64,000 bases of DNA from Streptomyces tibetensis (GTDB lineage Bacteria > Actinomycetota > Actinomycetes > Streptomycetales > Streptomycetaceae). Numbering within the stretch: the first letter of the stretch is position 1; each line of letters starts with the position of its first letter. This document shows positions 33,912 to 42,800 of the stretch, in pieces. The stretch is from the NCBI RefSeq assembly GCF_007655005.1, contig NZ_SZVW01000002.1:62001-126000 (forward strand), written 5' to 3'. Below the pieces are notes generated by a model that saw only the letters and a list, made by a program, of their open reading frames with translations, searched no databases and was not told where the DNA came from. Both the position numbers and the translations under genes were made by a program.

Positions 33912-34946
33912 ATGAGACAGATCCCGGGCGCGCACGGCCGCCGGACGGCGGCCGTCGTCACGCTGGCCCTGACCCTGACGGCGACGCTCCACCAGCCCGC
34001 CGGTGCCGAACCGCAGTCCCTCCCCGAGGTGCGCGCCGAACTCGACCGCCTCTACCACCAGGCCGAGGTCGCCACGGAGAAGTACAACGCCCTGGACGGC
34101 AAGGTCACCCGGCAGGAGAAGCGCCTCGGCACGCTCCGGACCCAAGTGGCCTCTGCCGAACGGAAGCTGAGCCGTCTGACCGGAGCGGCCGGGGCTGCGG
34201 CCCGCTCCCAGTACCGCGGGGGCGCCGTCCCCGCCGAGGTGCAGTTCGCCCTCGCCGGCGATCCCGAACGCGCCCTGGACAACGCGTCGTTGGCTCGTCA
34301 GGCGCAGCTGGCCACACATCGGAGGATCAAGGCCCTGGCCCTGGCGGAGGAGGAGCTGCTCACCCGCGGCGACGAAGCGGCCGACGAGCTGAAGCGGCTG
34401 CGCCGCAACCGCGGTTACCTGGACTCCCACCGCAGGACGATCCGGACCCGGATCGACGCGGCGCGACGCGTCGAGTCGCGGCTGGAGCAGAAGCAGCGCC
34501 GAGAACTGGCCGCGCTCGAACGCAGGACGGCCGACGAGGCCCAGGCGGAGTGGGTGCGGTCGGGCGTCCTCGACAGCGCGGGCACCGAGGGCACTACCGC
34601 GGGCCGCGAGGCCGTCGCCTTCGCGACCAGGGAACTCGGCAAGCCGTACGTCTGGGGCGCCGAGGGCCCCGACTCCTACGACTGCTCCGGTCTCACCTCG
34701 CAGGCCTGGCTGGCGGCGGGTGTGGTCATCCCGCGCACCTCGCAGGAGCAGTGGCGCCTGCTGCACCGCGTCCCGGTGACGAAGATGCGCCCCGGTGACC
34801 TGATCATCTACAACGCCGACGCCAGTCACGTCTCCCTCTACATCGGCGACGGCCGGATGATCCACGCCCCTCGCCCGGGGCGTGACGTGACGGAGGCGCC
34901 GGCCGGGTCGATGGAGATCCTCGGGGTGGTGCGACCCGACGCCTGA
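33912..34946 (+). CDS. Secreted NlpC/P60 peptidoglycan endopeptidase
   Basis: A 344-residue secreted protein. It has a signal peptide (residues 1-31), a long coiled-coil (about 35-215, heptad-rich, for example AEVATEKYNALDGKVTRQEK), and a C-terminal NlpC/P60 domain. The catalytic cysteine is C258 in DSYDCSGL, the histidine H306 in ASHVSLYIGD; a further histidine is in MIHAPRPG. Coiled-coil NlpC/P60 proteins cleave the D-Glu-DAP bond in stem peptides. It probably opens the wall for the apparatus or acts as a released effector. AAGGAG lies in the leader. Confidence 0.92.
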   Translation: MRQIPGAHGRRTAAVVTLALTLTATLHQPAGAEPQSLPEVRAELDRLYHQAEVATEKYNALDGKVTRQEKRLGTLRTQVASAERKLSRLTGAAGAAARSQYRGGAVPAEVQFALAGDPERALDNASLARQAQLATHRRIKALALAEEELLTRGDEAADELKRLRRNRGYLDSHRRTIRTRIDAARRVESRLEQKQRRELAALERRTADEAQAEWVRSGVLDSAGTEGTTAGREAVAFATRELGKPYVWGAEGPDSYDCSGLTSQAWLAAGVVIPRTSQEQWRLLHRVPVTKMRPGDLIIYNADASHVSLYIGDGRMIHAPRPGRDVTEAPAGSMEILGVVRPDA

Positions 34947-35050
34947 CCTCCCGGACACGGCTCCACCGGGCACGCGACGCCCCCGGAGCACCGGTCCTCC
35001 AGCCGCCACCCCACGCCACTCCAGGTGCCACGCACGAGCAGGAGAGCGCC

Positions 35051-35557
35051 ATGTCCACCAGCCAGTCGACGCCCCCCTCGGTCTCCGGGGCGGCGCCACC
35101 CCAGGGCGCCCCGGCCGACGGGTCCGCCCCGGCACCCGGTGGGGAGCCGCCCACGCCGCCGCGCTTCATCCTCTACCTGGACGGGCCCGCGTACGCGCAG
35201 ACGCTGCGCCAGCTGACCCTGTGGACGCACCACGTGCTGCTGCCGGTCTACGGCAGGGAGGTCACCTCACAGTCCCCGTGGTGCCCCGTGTGGTGGGAAC
35301 ACCCCGAGGCGGTCGCCCGGTTGCACGGCCTGTGGCTCGCCTGGGGCGATCTCACCGGGCCCGGCTCGGACATGACCGGACCGGCCGTCTGGCACCGCGA
35401 CCACCTGTCGTCGGTCATGGACACCCTGCGGGACCCGCAGGGCCCGTTCGCGGGCTGCAAGCCCGGCATGCACCGCCCCAAGGAGAAACCCACCGTCGAG
35501 ACGATGGACCCCTTCGGGCCGCCGCCCCCTCCCCCGCCGCCGTCCCCGTGGTCGTGA
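35051..35557 (+). CDS. DUF4913 domain protein
   Basis: A 168-residue cytoplasmic protein. A Pro/Ser-rich N-terminus (1-37) and a polyproline C-terminus flank the DUF4913 core. The core carries WCPVWWEHPEAVARLHGLWLAW and WHRDHLSSVMDTLRDPQGPF, both typical of the family. DUF4913 proteins are known from actinobacterial plasmids and integrative elements; the function is unknown. An AGGAGAG site lies nine bases before the ATG. It follows the NlpC/P60 gene after about 105 bases. Its presence supports an origin of this locus in conjugative elements. Confidence 0.85.
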   Translation: MSTSQSTPPSVSGAAPPQGAPADGSAPAPGGEPPTPPRFILYLDGPAYAQTLRQLTLWTHHVLLPVYGREVTSQSPWCPVWWEHPEAVARLHGLWLAWGDLTGPGSDMTGPAVWHRDHLSSVMDTLRDPQGPFAGCKPGMHRPKEKPTVETMDPFGPPPPPPPPSPWS

Positions 35558-35608
35558 GCCGGCCGCCGGGTGGACGCCCCGGCGAGCGGCACGTGCGGGC
35601 GGAAGGGG

Positions 35609-35639
35609 ATGAACCCTCCACCCCCGCCGCCGCGTTGTG
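35609..35639 (+). promoter_or_regulatory. ECF-like promoter P4 (TGAACC-N17-CGTTGTG)
   Basis: ATGAACC (35609-35615), 17 bases, CGTTGTG (35633-35639). It lies about 107 bases before the start of the gene at 35747. Confidence 0.75.
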
Positions 35640-35746
35640 GTTCCCGATCGGTACAGCCATCCGGTCGGCGGTGCCGGACCCGGCACCGTCACAGGCTCCG
35701 TGCGCAGCGCCGTACGGAGTGCTCACCTCCCGGAAGGAAGGGTGAC

Positions 35747-36652
35747 ATGGCAGGATCCCAACACTCGGACGACAGCGCCAACAGCAACGCCAGTTCCTAC
35801 TCGTCCGTCAGGGTCTCCGACGACGGAAGGCGGGCGCAGGCCCGGGCCTCCAGCGCGCCGGTCCCGGACGACGCGCCCCCGCTGTTCGCCAATGCGGGGA
35901 CCGGCGTGTACGACCAGAACGCCCGGCAGTTCTACGCGGTCAACCCGGCCCAGCCGAAGGGCCAGCAGGTCGCGCGGTGGAGCAGGAGCGCCGCCGCCTG
36001 GGTTTCGGAGAACAAGTCCCGCGTCGTGAAGGCACTGGTCGACGTCACGCCGACGGTCATCCAGGGCGCCGCGGGGTTCACGTCCGGCCGGGCCAAAACA
36101 ATTTTGAGCGGCGTCGGCATAGCCGCGCAGGCCGGGGCGGCCGGCTACGAGCTCTACGGCCAGGCCAAGCAGAGCTTCGCGGGCGGCCACGTGGACCGGG
36201 TCCAGGTCAGCACGAGCGCCGGCAGGCTCGCGTCCGCGGCGCTGAACACGTACGCCGCCGTGGCCGACCAGGAAGCTGCGGTCACCTCGGCGGTCGGCGG
36301 AACGGGTACCTGGTTGGCCGGAGCCGCCACGATGACCGACATCGTGCACCACGCCCACACCGACCCGGGACGGGTGGCGGCCGACCCCGGCTATGAGATG
36401 TACGGGATGCACCGCAACCCGGCGCTCGGCAACCAGCCCGGGCAGTACCCGCCCGGGTTCACCCCCACACCGGCACCGCCGTCCTCCACCTCGTCCCTGT
36501 CGGCGCCGGCCGGCAACACCCCGGCCAACAGCACCCCGGCCGGGAACTTCAGCCCGGCCGGCACCTCCAGCGGACGCGTCAGCAGTCAGCAGCCGGCACA
36601 GGCGCAGCTGTCGCAGAAGGCCCAGGGCAAGAAGCCGGTCGGCCGCCGCTGA
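35747..36652 (+). CDS. Hypothetical protein, possible substrate or accessory protein
   Basis: A 301-residue protein I do not recognise. The first 60 residues are Ser/Asn/Asp-rich. The middle (about 75-210) is helical with Gly/Ala-rich amphipathic stretches (VKALVDVTPTVIQGAAGFTS, GIGTW-like turns). The C-terminal 90 residues are Pro/Ser/Thr-rich with NTPANSTPAGNFSPAG repeats and end KKPVGRR. There is no signal peptide. Middle-helix, disordered-ends architecture and its own P4 promoter make it a candidate secreted or structural protein of the locus. GGAAGGAAGG precedes the ATG. Confidence 0.65.
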   Translation: MAGSQHSDDSANSNASSYSSVRVSDDGRRAQARASSAPVPDDAPPLFANAGTGVYDQNARQFYAVNPAQPKGQQVARWSRSAAAWVSENKSRVVKALVDVTPTVIQGAAGFTSGRAKTILSGVGIAAQAGAAGYELYGQAKQSFAGGHVDRVQVSTSAGRLASAALNTYAAVADQEAAVTSAVGGTGTWLAGAATMTDIVHHAHTDPGRVAADPGYEMYGMHRNPALGNQPGQYPPGFTPTPAPPSSTSSLSAPAGNTPANSTPAGNFSPAGTSSGRVSSQQPAQAQLSQKAQGKKPVGRR

Positions 36653-36676
36653 GGGACACCGCACCGCCGTACCGGC

Positions 36677-36718
36677 GCGGGCGTGCCGGGGCTGAACCAG
36701 CGGCCCCGGCACGCCCGC
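36677..36718 (+). terminator. Perfect 16-bp hairpin, terminator
   Basis: GCGGGCGTGCCGGGGC (36677-36692) pairs with GCCCCGGCACGCCCGC (36703-36718) across a 10-base loop, starting 24 bases after the stop of the preceding gene. It contains a chance TGAACC in the loop. Confidence 0.75.
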
Positions 36719-36762
36719 TGTCCCCCCCTTGTCCGCACCTTCCGACCTGAGAGAGGGCCACC

Positions 36763-38058
36763 GTGGCGGATGACAACGCGGCCTCCCCGAACCGGAACCG
36801 GCCGGCCAAGGAGCGTCCCGAGGCTGCACTGGCGCGTCAGCTGCTCGCGACCGAGTACCGCCTGCGGGAAGGGCGCCGCGGCGCCGGACGCGACGCGGCG
36901 GACACGCCGGGCGCCTGGAGCGGTCTGGCGGAGCGCCTGCGCAGGCTCGTCGACCGGCTGTCCGAGCGGTACCGGGCCGATGCCGGCGGCCCGGACGCGG
37001 GCGCGGCCGGGTCCGGGCAGCCGGTCCCGGCGCAGACGACCGCCCCCGCCCGGACCGGTGTCGACGGGCCGTCCCCGGAGGGTGCCGGACCGTCGGCGCA
37101 CCCGGACGTGGTGCGCCTGGAACGGCGGATCGGCCGGCTGCCGACGCTTCGGCACGAGGCCTTCGAGGACGCGGTGCTCCACCTGCTGCGGACCGACGAG
37201 CGGTTCAGGAAGGCGTACGAGCGGTCCCCGGAGAGCATGCCGACGGTCGCCCGGTACGCGGCCAACGCCCACACGCGGGAGGCGCTGCGGGAGTCGTCCG
37301 CGGGCGCGGACCCACAGGAGCGCGCGTCGCCGGGGGCCGGGCCGTCCCGGACCGCGTCGGTCGCGCGCACGAACGCCACCACCGACAGCGCTGCGCAGAC
37401 GGAGACCGAGACGGGAACGCGCACCGCCGCCGAGGCGCTGGACGCCGCCCGCGACCGGATCATGGCAGCCGACGCACGGCAGTTCGCGGCGCTGCGCGCA
37501 CGCTGGGAGCGTGCGGCCGGCCGGGAGCGGCCGGACACCGCACCGTTCCCGGCGCGGGACCGGAGCGGATTCGAGGGCCCCCAGCAGGACGAGATGGCCG
37601 ACGGGCAGGCCTTCCGTGCGGCCCAGCGGGCGCAGTGGGAGCGGCTCGGCACCGGCGCCACCGCCTCCCCCGAGGCCCTGGACGGGGAGGGCTACCGGGC
37701 CGCCGTCGAAGCCCGGCGGGAGCAACTGGGCACCGGCCCCACCGCCGTTCCGCGCTCCACCGACGCCTTCGACGGCCAGGCCTTCCTCGCGGCCGAGCGA
37801 GCCGCTCAGGGAACCGGGCGGGACCCGGACCCCGCCGGGCCGCCGACGGACGCCGCCAGGAGCGCGCCCCTGCCGCCCCTGCTCAGCAGCGAGGGACACG
37901 CGGCCGTACGCAGCTCCCTCGACACCCTCCGGCCCTTCCTCACCTCCACGGCCGCGGGCACCCCGGACACGCCGACGCGTCCGCACCGCCCCGCGCCGGT
38001 CCACAAACCCACCACCCCCACCACCCCCACCACCCCCCAGAAGAGAGGACGGACATGA
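36763..38058 (+). CDS. Hypothetical repeat-containing protein
   Basis: A 431-residue hydrophilic protein with no signal peptide or membrane helix. Residues 60-110 are a linker; residues 120-175 (HPDVVRLERRIGRLPTLRHE and onward) look helical. From about residue 235 an imperfect unit of roughly 30 residues recurs: DARQFAALRARWERAAG, DGQAFRAAQRAQWERLGTG, DGEGYRAAVEARREQLGTG, DGQAFLAAERAAQGTG. The C-terminus is His/Pro/Thr-rich. The function is unknown. GAGAGGG precedes the GTG. The stop overlaps a 13-codon frame leading to the glycosidase gene. Confidence 0.65.
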   Translation: MADDNAASPNRNRPAKERPEAALARQLLATEYRLREGRRGAGRDAADTPGAWSGLAERLRRLVDRLSERYRADAGGPDAGAAGSGQPVPAQTTAPARTGVDGPSPEGAGPSAHPDVVRLERRIGRLPTLRHEAFEDAVLHLLRTDERFRKAYERSPESMPTVARYAANAHTREALRESSAGADPQERASPGAGPSRTASVARTNATTDSAAQTETETGTRTAAEALDAARDRIMAADARQFAALRARWERAAGRERPDTAPFPARDRSGFEGPQQDEMADGQAFRAAQRAQWERLGTGATASPEALDGEGYRAAVEARREQLGTGPTAVPRSTDAFDGQAFLAAERAAQGTGRDPDPAGPPTDAARSAPLPPLLSSEGHAAVRSSLDTLRPFLTSTAAGTPDTPTRPHRPAPVHKPTTPTTPTTPQKRGRT

Positions 38059-38096
38059 CGTACGTCGCCCCGGAGGGAGGCGAGGTCCGTGCGTAG
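38055..38096 (+). other. 13-codon leader frame between two genes
   Basis: An ATGA overlap at 38055 opens a frame of 13 residues (MTYVAPEGGEVRA) that ends inside the next gene's first codons. Its codons contain the GGAGGGAGG ribosome site of the glycosidase gene. It may couple translation of the two genes or be accidental. Confidence 0.3.
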
Positions 38097-39696
38097 ACCG
38101 CTCCTGCGCCGCCGCACCTCGTTCCTGCTCGCACTGCTCCTGGTCGTGGCCGGTGTCACCGGGACCGCGGCTCTGATGCAGAACCAGCGCTCGGACGGTG
38201 TGAGCATCGCGGGGACACCGGCCGCCGGCACCGGCTCCCCCGAGCACACCATCACCTTCCGCAACACGACGGACCACCGCATCTGGATCGGCAGCACGGT
38301 CAACGCCGACGGGTCGGCACCGCTCACCGGGCTGCCCACGCTGGACCCGGGCCGGTCGGCCACCGTCACCGTCCCCGAGCAATCCGGCGCCGGGCACTGG
38401 CGCGGCAAGTTCTTCGCCCGCGAGGGCTGCACCGGCGAGGAGGGGAGCACGTTCCACTGCGCCGTCGGCGACTGCGGCCCCTACGCCGACCGGTGCTCGA
38501 CCGGTGAACAGCCGACCGGCCTGGCCGAGTTCAACTTCGACCCGAAGGACGGCGCGGCGCCCTGGTACAACGTCAGCTACGTCAACGCCGTCGCCGCGCC
38601 GATCACCATCACGCCCGACGGCGTGGCACCGCCCGAGACGGGCGAGTGCGCGCCGGCCGGATGTGCCACGGATCTGCTCGCCGCCTGCCCGGCGGACGAC
38701 CTGGTCCGGGACGAGGCCACCGGCCGGCCCCTGGTCTGCGTCAACCCGAACCGGGACGCCACGACGCCCTACAGTGACGCGCTCGCCGCGAAGTGCCCGA
38801 CCGCGTACAGCTGGTCCAAGCACGACACCGAGCAGGGCAACCAGGTCGTGTACCAGTGCCGGGAGTGCACGGGCCTGACCGTCACCTTCCACGGCACCGG
38901 TGACGGCGCCGCCGCGCCCGAGCCCGGTCCCGCGGTCACCGAGCGGCCCGGCGGCGACGGCACCCCGGCGGCCTCCCGCAAGGGCGTCGCCCTGAACCAG
39001 GTGGCGGGCGCCTCCGAGGCCCTGGCCGACTCCGGTTCGTCCTGGTACTACAACTGGGCCTCCTCCGCCGGCGGCGTCACCGGTACCACCGGTGCCGAGT
39101 ACGTCCCGATGGTCTGGGGGCCCGGGTCCGTCACCGACGCCGAGCTGGGGCAGGCCGCCCGCGAAGGGAAGGCGCTTCTGGGCTTCAACGAGCCGGATCA
39201 TCCGGACCAAGCCGATATGTCCCCCGAGCAGGCCCTCGATCTGTGGCCCCGGCTGGAGTCCACCGGCCTGCGGCTGGGCGCGCCCGCGGTGGCCTCCGGC
39301 GCGGACGTGCCGGGCGGCTGGCTGGACCGGTTCATGACCGGGGCCGAACAGCGGGGCCTGCGGGTCGACTTCATCCCCGTGCACTGGTACGGCGCCGACT
39401 TCGGGCCCGGCGCGACCGACCGGTTGCGCGGCTATCTGCAAGCCGTCCACGACCGCTACAAGAAGCCGGTCTGGCTCACCGAGTACGCCCTGACCGACTT
39501 CTCCCGGGGTGCCCCGCGCTACCCGAGCGAGCAGGAGCAGACCGCCTTCGTCCGGTCCTCCACCGAGATGCTGGACAAGCTGGACTTCGTCGAGCGGTAC
39601 GCGTGGTTCGCGCTGTCGAAGGAGACCAGCCCGACGGGTCTGTACGACGGGGCGGTGCCCAACGCGAGCGGGCGGATCTACCGCGAGGCGCGCTGA
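38089..39696 (+). CDS. Thaumatin-like domain fused to GH128 beta-1,3-glucanase-like domain
   Basis: A 535-residue exported protein. It begins with a basic signal or anchor (residues 1-31, FLLALLLVVAGVTGTAAL). A cysteine-rich thaumatin-like domain follows at about 45-270 (HTITFRNTTDHRIWIGSTVN, CAVGDCGPYADRC). The C-terminal domain (about 300-535) is of the Asl1/GH128 type: GKALLGFNEPDHPDQADM with E368, VDFIPVHWYGADF, and PVWLTEYALTDFS with E465, the expected acid-base/nucleophile pair. GH128 enzymes cut beta-1,3-glucan of fungi and oomycetes. An antifungal or cell-wall-directed role is likely, inferred from both domains. Confidence 0.88.
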   Translation: MRRPLLRRRTSFLLALLLVVAGVTGTAALMQNQRSDGVSIAGTPAAGTGSPEHTITFRNTTDHRIWIGSTVNADGSAPLTGLPTLDPGRSATVTVPEQSGAGHWRGKFFAREGCTGEEGSTFHCAVGDCGPYADRCSTGEQPTGLAEFNFDPKDGAAPWYNVSYVNAVAAPITITPDGVAPPETGECAPAGCATDLLAACPADDLVRDEATGRPLVCVNPNRDATTPYSDALAAKCPTAYSWSKHDTEQGNQVVYQCRECTGLTVTFHGTGDGAAAPEPGPAVTERPGGDGTPAASRKGVALNQVAGASEALADSGSSWYYNWASSAGGVTGTTGAEYVPMVWGPGSVTDAELGQAAREGKALLGFNEPDHPDQADMSPEQALDLWPRLESTGLRLGAPAVASGADVPGGWLDRFMTGAEQRGLRVDFIPVHWYGADFGPGATDRLRGYLQAVHDRYKKPVWLTEYALTDFSRGAPRYPSEQEQTAFVRSSTEMLDKLDFVERYAWFALSKETSPTGLYDGAVPNASGRIYREAR

Positions 39697-39729
39697 GGCA
39701 CCGCCGGCGGTGAGGGCGGCTCGCCGGAG

Positions 39730-39760
39730 TTGAACCGTCCTCACCCCCGCACGCGTTGTG
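39730..39760 (+). promoter_or_regulatory. ECF-like promoter P5, orphan (TGAACC-N17-CGTTGTG)
   Basis: TTGAACC (39730-39736), 17 bases, CGTTGTG (39754-39760), then CGGGTGCC as in P3. A leader with CACGAAGGAG and an ATG at 39811 follow. That ATG leads straight into the 3' end of the convergent AfsR-type gene, so no sense gene is present behind this promoter. Confidence 0.7.
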
Positions 39761-39813
39761 CGGGTGCCTGCCGGCGCATCGCCGGCTGGCCTCACCCACG
39801 AAGGAGAGCCATG

Positions 39814-42800
39814 TCAGGCGGTCCGTCTCGGCGCGGCCTCCCGGACGCGCGCGTCGGCCGGGCCGTCCGGCAGGCGGTCGAGCCGCTCACGGACCTGCTC
39901 GGCGTCCGGGTGGCCGAACTCCGCGAAGATCGCGAGGGCGTGCCGCCAGCTCGCCCGGGCCGCCTCGAGCTCTCCGCCGTCGAGGTGGACGTCCCCGAGA
40001 TGGCCCAGTGTGTGGCCCTCGCCCCAGCGGTTGCCGATGTCCCGGTGGGTCGCGAGCGCCCGGCGGTAGTGACCGACGGACTCGCCGTGGCGGCCGAGCC
40101 GGTGGTGGATCGTGCCGAGGATGTCGAGGGTGACGCCCTCGACCCAGCGGTTGCCGCCCGCCCGCAGGACGACCAGCGCCCGCTGCAGGCAGTCGAGGGC
40201 CTCGTCGTAGCGTCCCATCCGCTGGTAGGCGTCGCCCAGGTTGCTCAGGGCGATGCCCTCGCCCCAGACGTTGCCATCGATGCGGTCGAGGGCCAGCGCG
40301 CGGCGGGCGTACTCGACGGCTTCGCGGAGCCGGCCCGCGTGCAGGTACGCGTCGCCCAGATTGGCGATCACCGATGCCCGGGCCAACCTGTCCCCCGATT
40401 CCCGGCTCAGCGCCAGCGCCTGGTGCAGGTGCTCGACGGCCTCGTCGTACCGGCCGGCGTTGCGCAGCGCGGCGGCCGTGTCGGACAGGCTCTGGGCCTC
40501 CCCCTCCCGGTCCCCGGCATCGCGGGCGGCGGTCAGCCCCGTCCGTGCGGTGTCCAGCCAGTCGTGCACGTGGCTGCGGAGGTAGAAGAACCCCCACAGG
40601 ACGGCGGGCAGTCGCCACGCGGTGCCGGTGTGCCCGGCCTGGGCGGCCTGGTGCACGGCGACGATCAGGTTGGGCCGTTCGGTCTCGCACCAGTCCAGTG
40701 CACGCTCGTGCGTGGTGAACTCCAGCGGGCGGCAGTCCTCCGGCCGCGGTTCCAGCGGGATGCGACGGCGGCTGGGGGTGATGTGCGGGTAGGCCGCGTC
40801 GGCGGTGTGCAGGTACCAGGTCAGCAGCCGCTGGAGCGCCAGATCCCGCTCCTGTGGGGTCTCCTCCACGCCTACGCGTTCGGCGGCGTACACGCGGAGC
40901 AGGTCGTGCAGGGTGTAGCGACCCGGGAAGTGCTCGGTGAGCAGATGGGCACGGGTCAGCTCGGCGAGGAGCCCCCGCGCCTCACGCGGGGCGAGTCCGG
41001 CGAGGGCGGCCGCCGCCGGCGCGGAGATGTCGGGCCCCGCGTGCAGCCCCAGGAGCCGGAACAGACGCGCGGCCGGAGCGGACAGCGCCTTGTAGGACCA
41101 GGAGAAGACGGCCCGTACGTCGGTGGTGATGTCGTCGCCGCCGGTGAAGGCGTCCAGGCTGCCGTGACTTTCGTTCACCTCGTCGGCGATGGCGCTGAGC
41201 GGGAACCCGGGGTGGGCGCAGGCGTGCGCGGCGACGATGGCGAGGGCCAGCGGCAGGCGGCCGCACCGCGCGACGATCTCGTCCGCGGCCCGGGGTTCCG
41301 CGGCCAGCCGGTCGCCGCCGAGACGCCGGGCCAGCAGATCGTGCGCCTCGGCCGGGGAGAGCTGGTCCAGCGTCAGGGGGTGCGCCCCCTCGCCGGCGAC
41401 CAGACCCGTGAGCCGGTTGCGGCTGGTGACGATGACCAGGCAGCCCGGGGACCCGGGCAGCAGCGGGCGCACCTGTTCGGTGTCGCGGGCGTTGTCGAGC
41501 AGGATCAGCACCCTGCGGCGGGCCAGCAGGCTGCGGTACAGCGCGACCTGGGCGTCGAGGCCGGCGGGTATCCGCATCGGCGGTACGCCGAGCGCGTCGA
41601 GGAAGCCGCGTACCGCTTCGTCCGGTGTCAGCGCGGAGCCGGTCGGGTCGAAGCCGCGCAGATTGACGTAGAGCTGACCGCCGGGGAACCGGTCCGCGAC
41701 GCGGTGGGCCCAGTGGACGGCCAGGGTCGACTTGCCGATCCCGCCCATGCCGCCGATCGCACTGATCACCACGGTCGACGGGGGGCTGCCGTCACGGGGC
41801 AGCAGGTTGCCGATCCGGTCGAGTTCGGGGTCGCGCCCGGCGAACGTCGGCAGGTCCGCCGGCAGTTGCGCGGGGCGGGCCGGCTGGAACGCCGTGCCGT
41901 TCGGGTCGGCGGGGCCGAAGCGGGCCGCGTCGTCCGGCGCCGTCCGCCCCGCCGTCGCGCCGTCGGCCGTCGTCCCGTCCTCCGGTGCCGCGCCGGACGG
42001 TGCCGCCCGTACGGACGGCCCGGCCTGCCCGGGCACCGCCGGAGCCGAAGTCCGGGCCGGGTGCGGCATCAGGGCCGGGTCGGCGGCCAGGATGCGGTCG
42101 TGCAGGTCCCGGAGCGACAGCCCGGGTTCGACGCCCAGTTCCGCCACCAGGGCGGCGCGTGTCCCGCGGTACGCGGCCAGTGCCTCGGCCTGCCGTCCCG
42201 ACCGGTACAGGGCGAGCATGAGCAGGCGGCACAGCTCCTCACGCAGGGGGTGTCCGGCGGTGAGCGGGAACAGCTCGGCGATCACCTCGTGGTGGCGTCC
42301 GAGCTCGATGTCGGCGTCCAGCCGGGCCTCCAGCGCGGCCAGCCACTCCTCGTCCAGCCAGGAGCGCGACGTCTCGGCGAGCGGGCCGGGGAGTCCGGTC
42401 AGCGCGGCGCCCCGCCAGCCGTCGAGCGCGGCGTGCAGCAGGTCCGCGGCGCCGGAGACGTCGCCCGCGGCGCGCGCCTTCTTCGCCTGCGCGACCCGGG
42501 ACTGGAACACGGCGAGGTCCAGGCCGTCGTCCGGAACGCGCAGCAGGTATCCGTCACCGACGGAGACGAGCACCCGGGGCTGCCCGTCCGGGCCGCGGTC
42601 GGGTTCCAGCACCTTGCGCAGGCGCGACACGTAGGTCCGCAGTACGGACACGGCGGCAGCGGGCGGCTCCTCTCCCCAGACGGCGTCGATGAGTTCGCCG
42701 AGCGGCAGGGGGCGCCCGCGTCGTAAGAGGAGCGCCGCCAGCACCACCCTCTGCTGCGGCGAGCCGAGGTCGAGTTCCCGCTCCCCGCGCCACGCCCGGA

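Noticed and set aside
36692..36722. CTGAACC-N17-CGCTGTC, another possible copy of the regulon promoter before the gene at 36763.
   Set aside because: It differs at two -10 positions and lies entirely within a perfect 16-bp terminator hairpin, so chance is more likely.
39811..42726. Plus-strand open frame of over 970 codons with promoter P5 and a ribosome site in front.
   Set aside because: It is antisense to the AfsR-type gene, whose domains are unmistakable; its translation shows no motif and the openness follows from GC codon bias.
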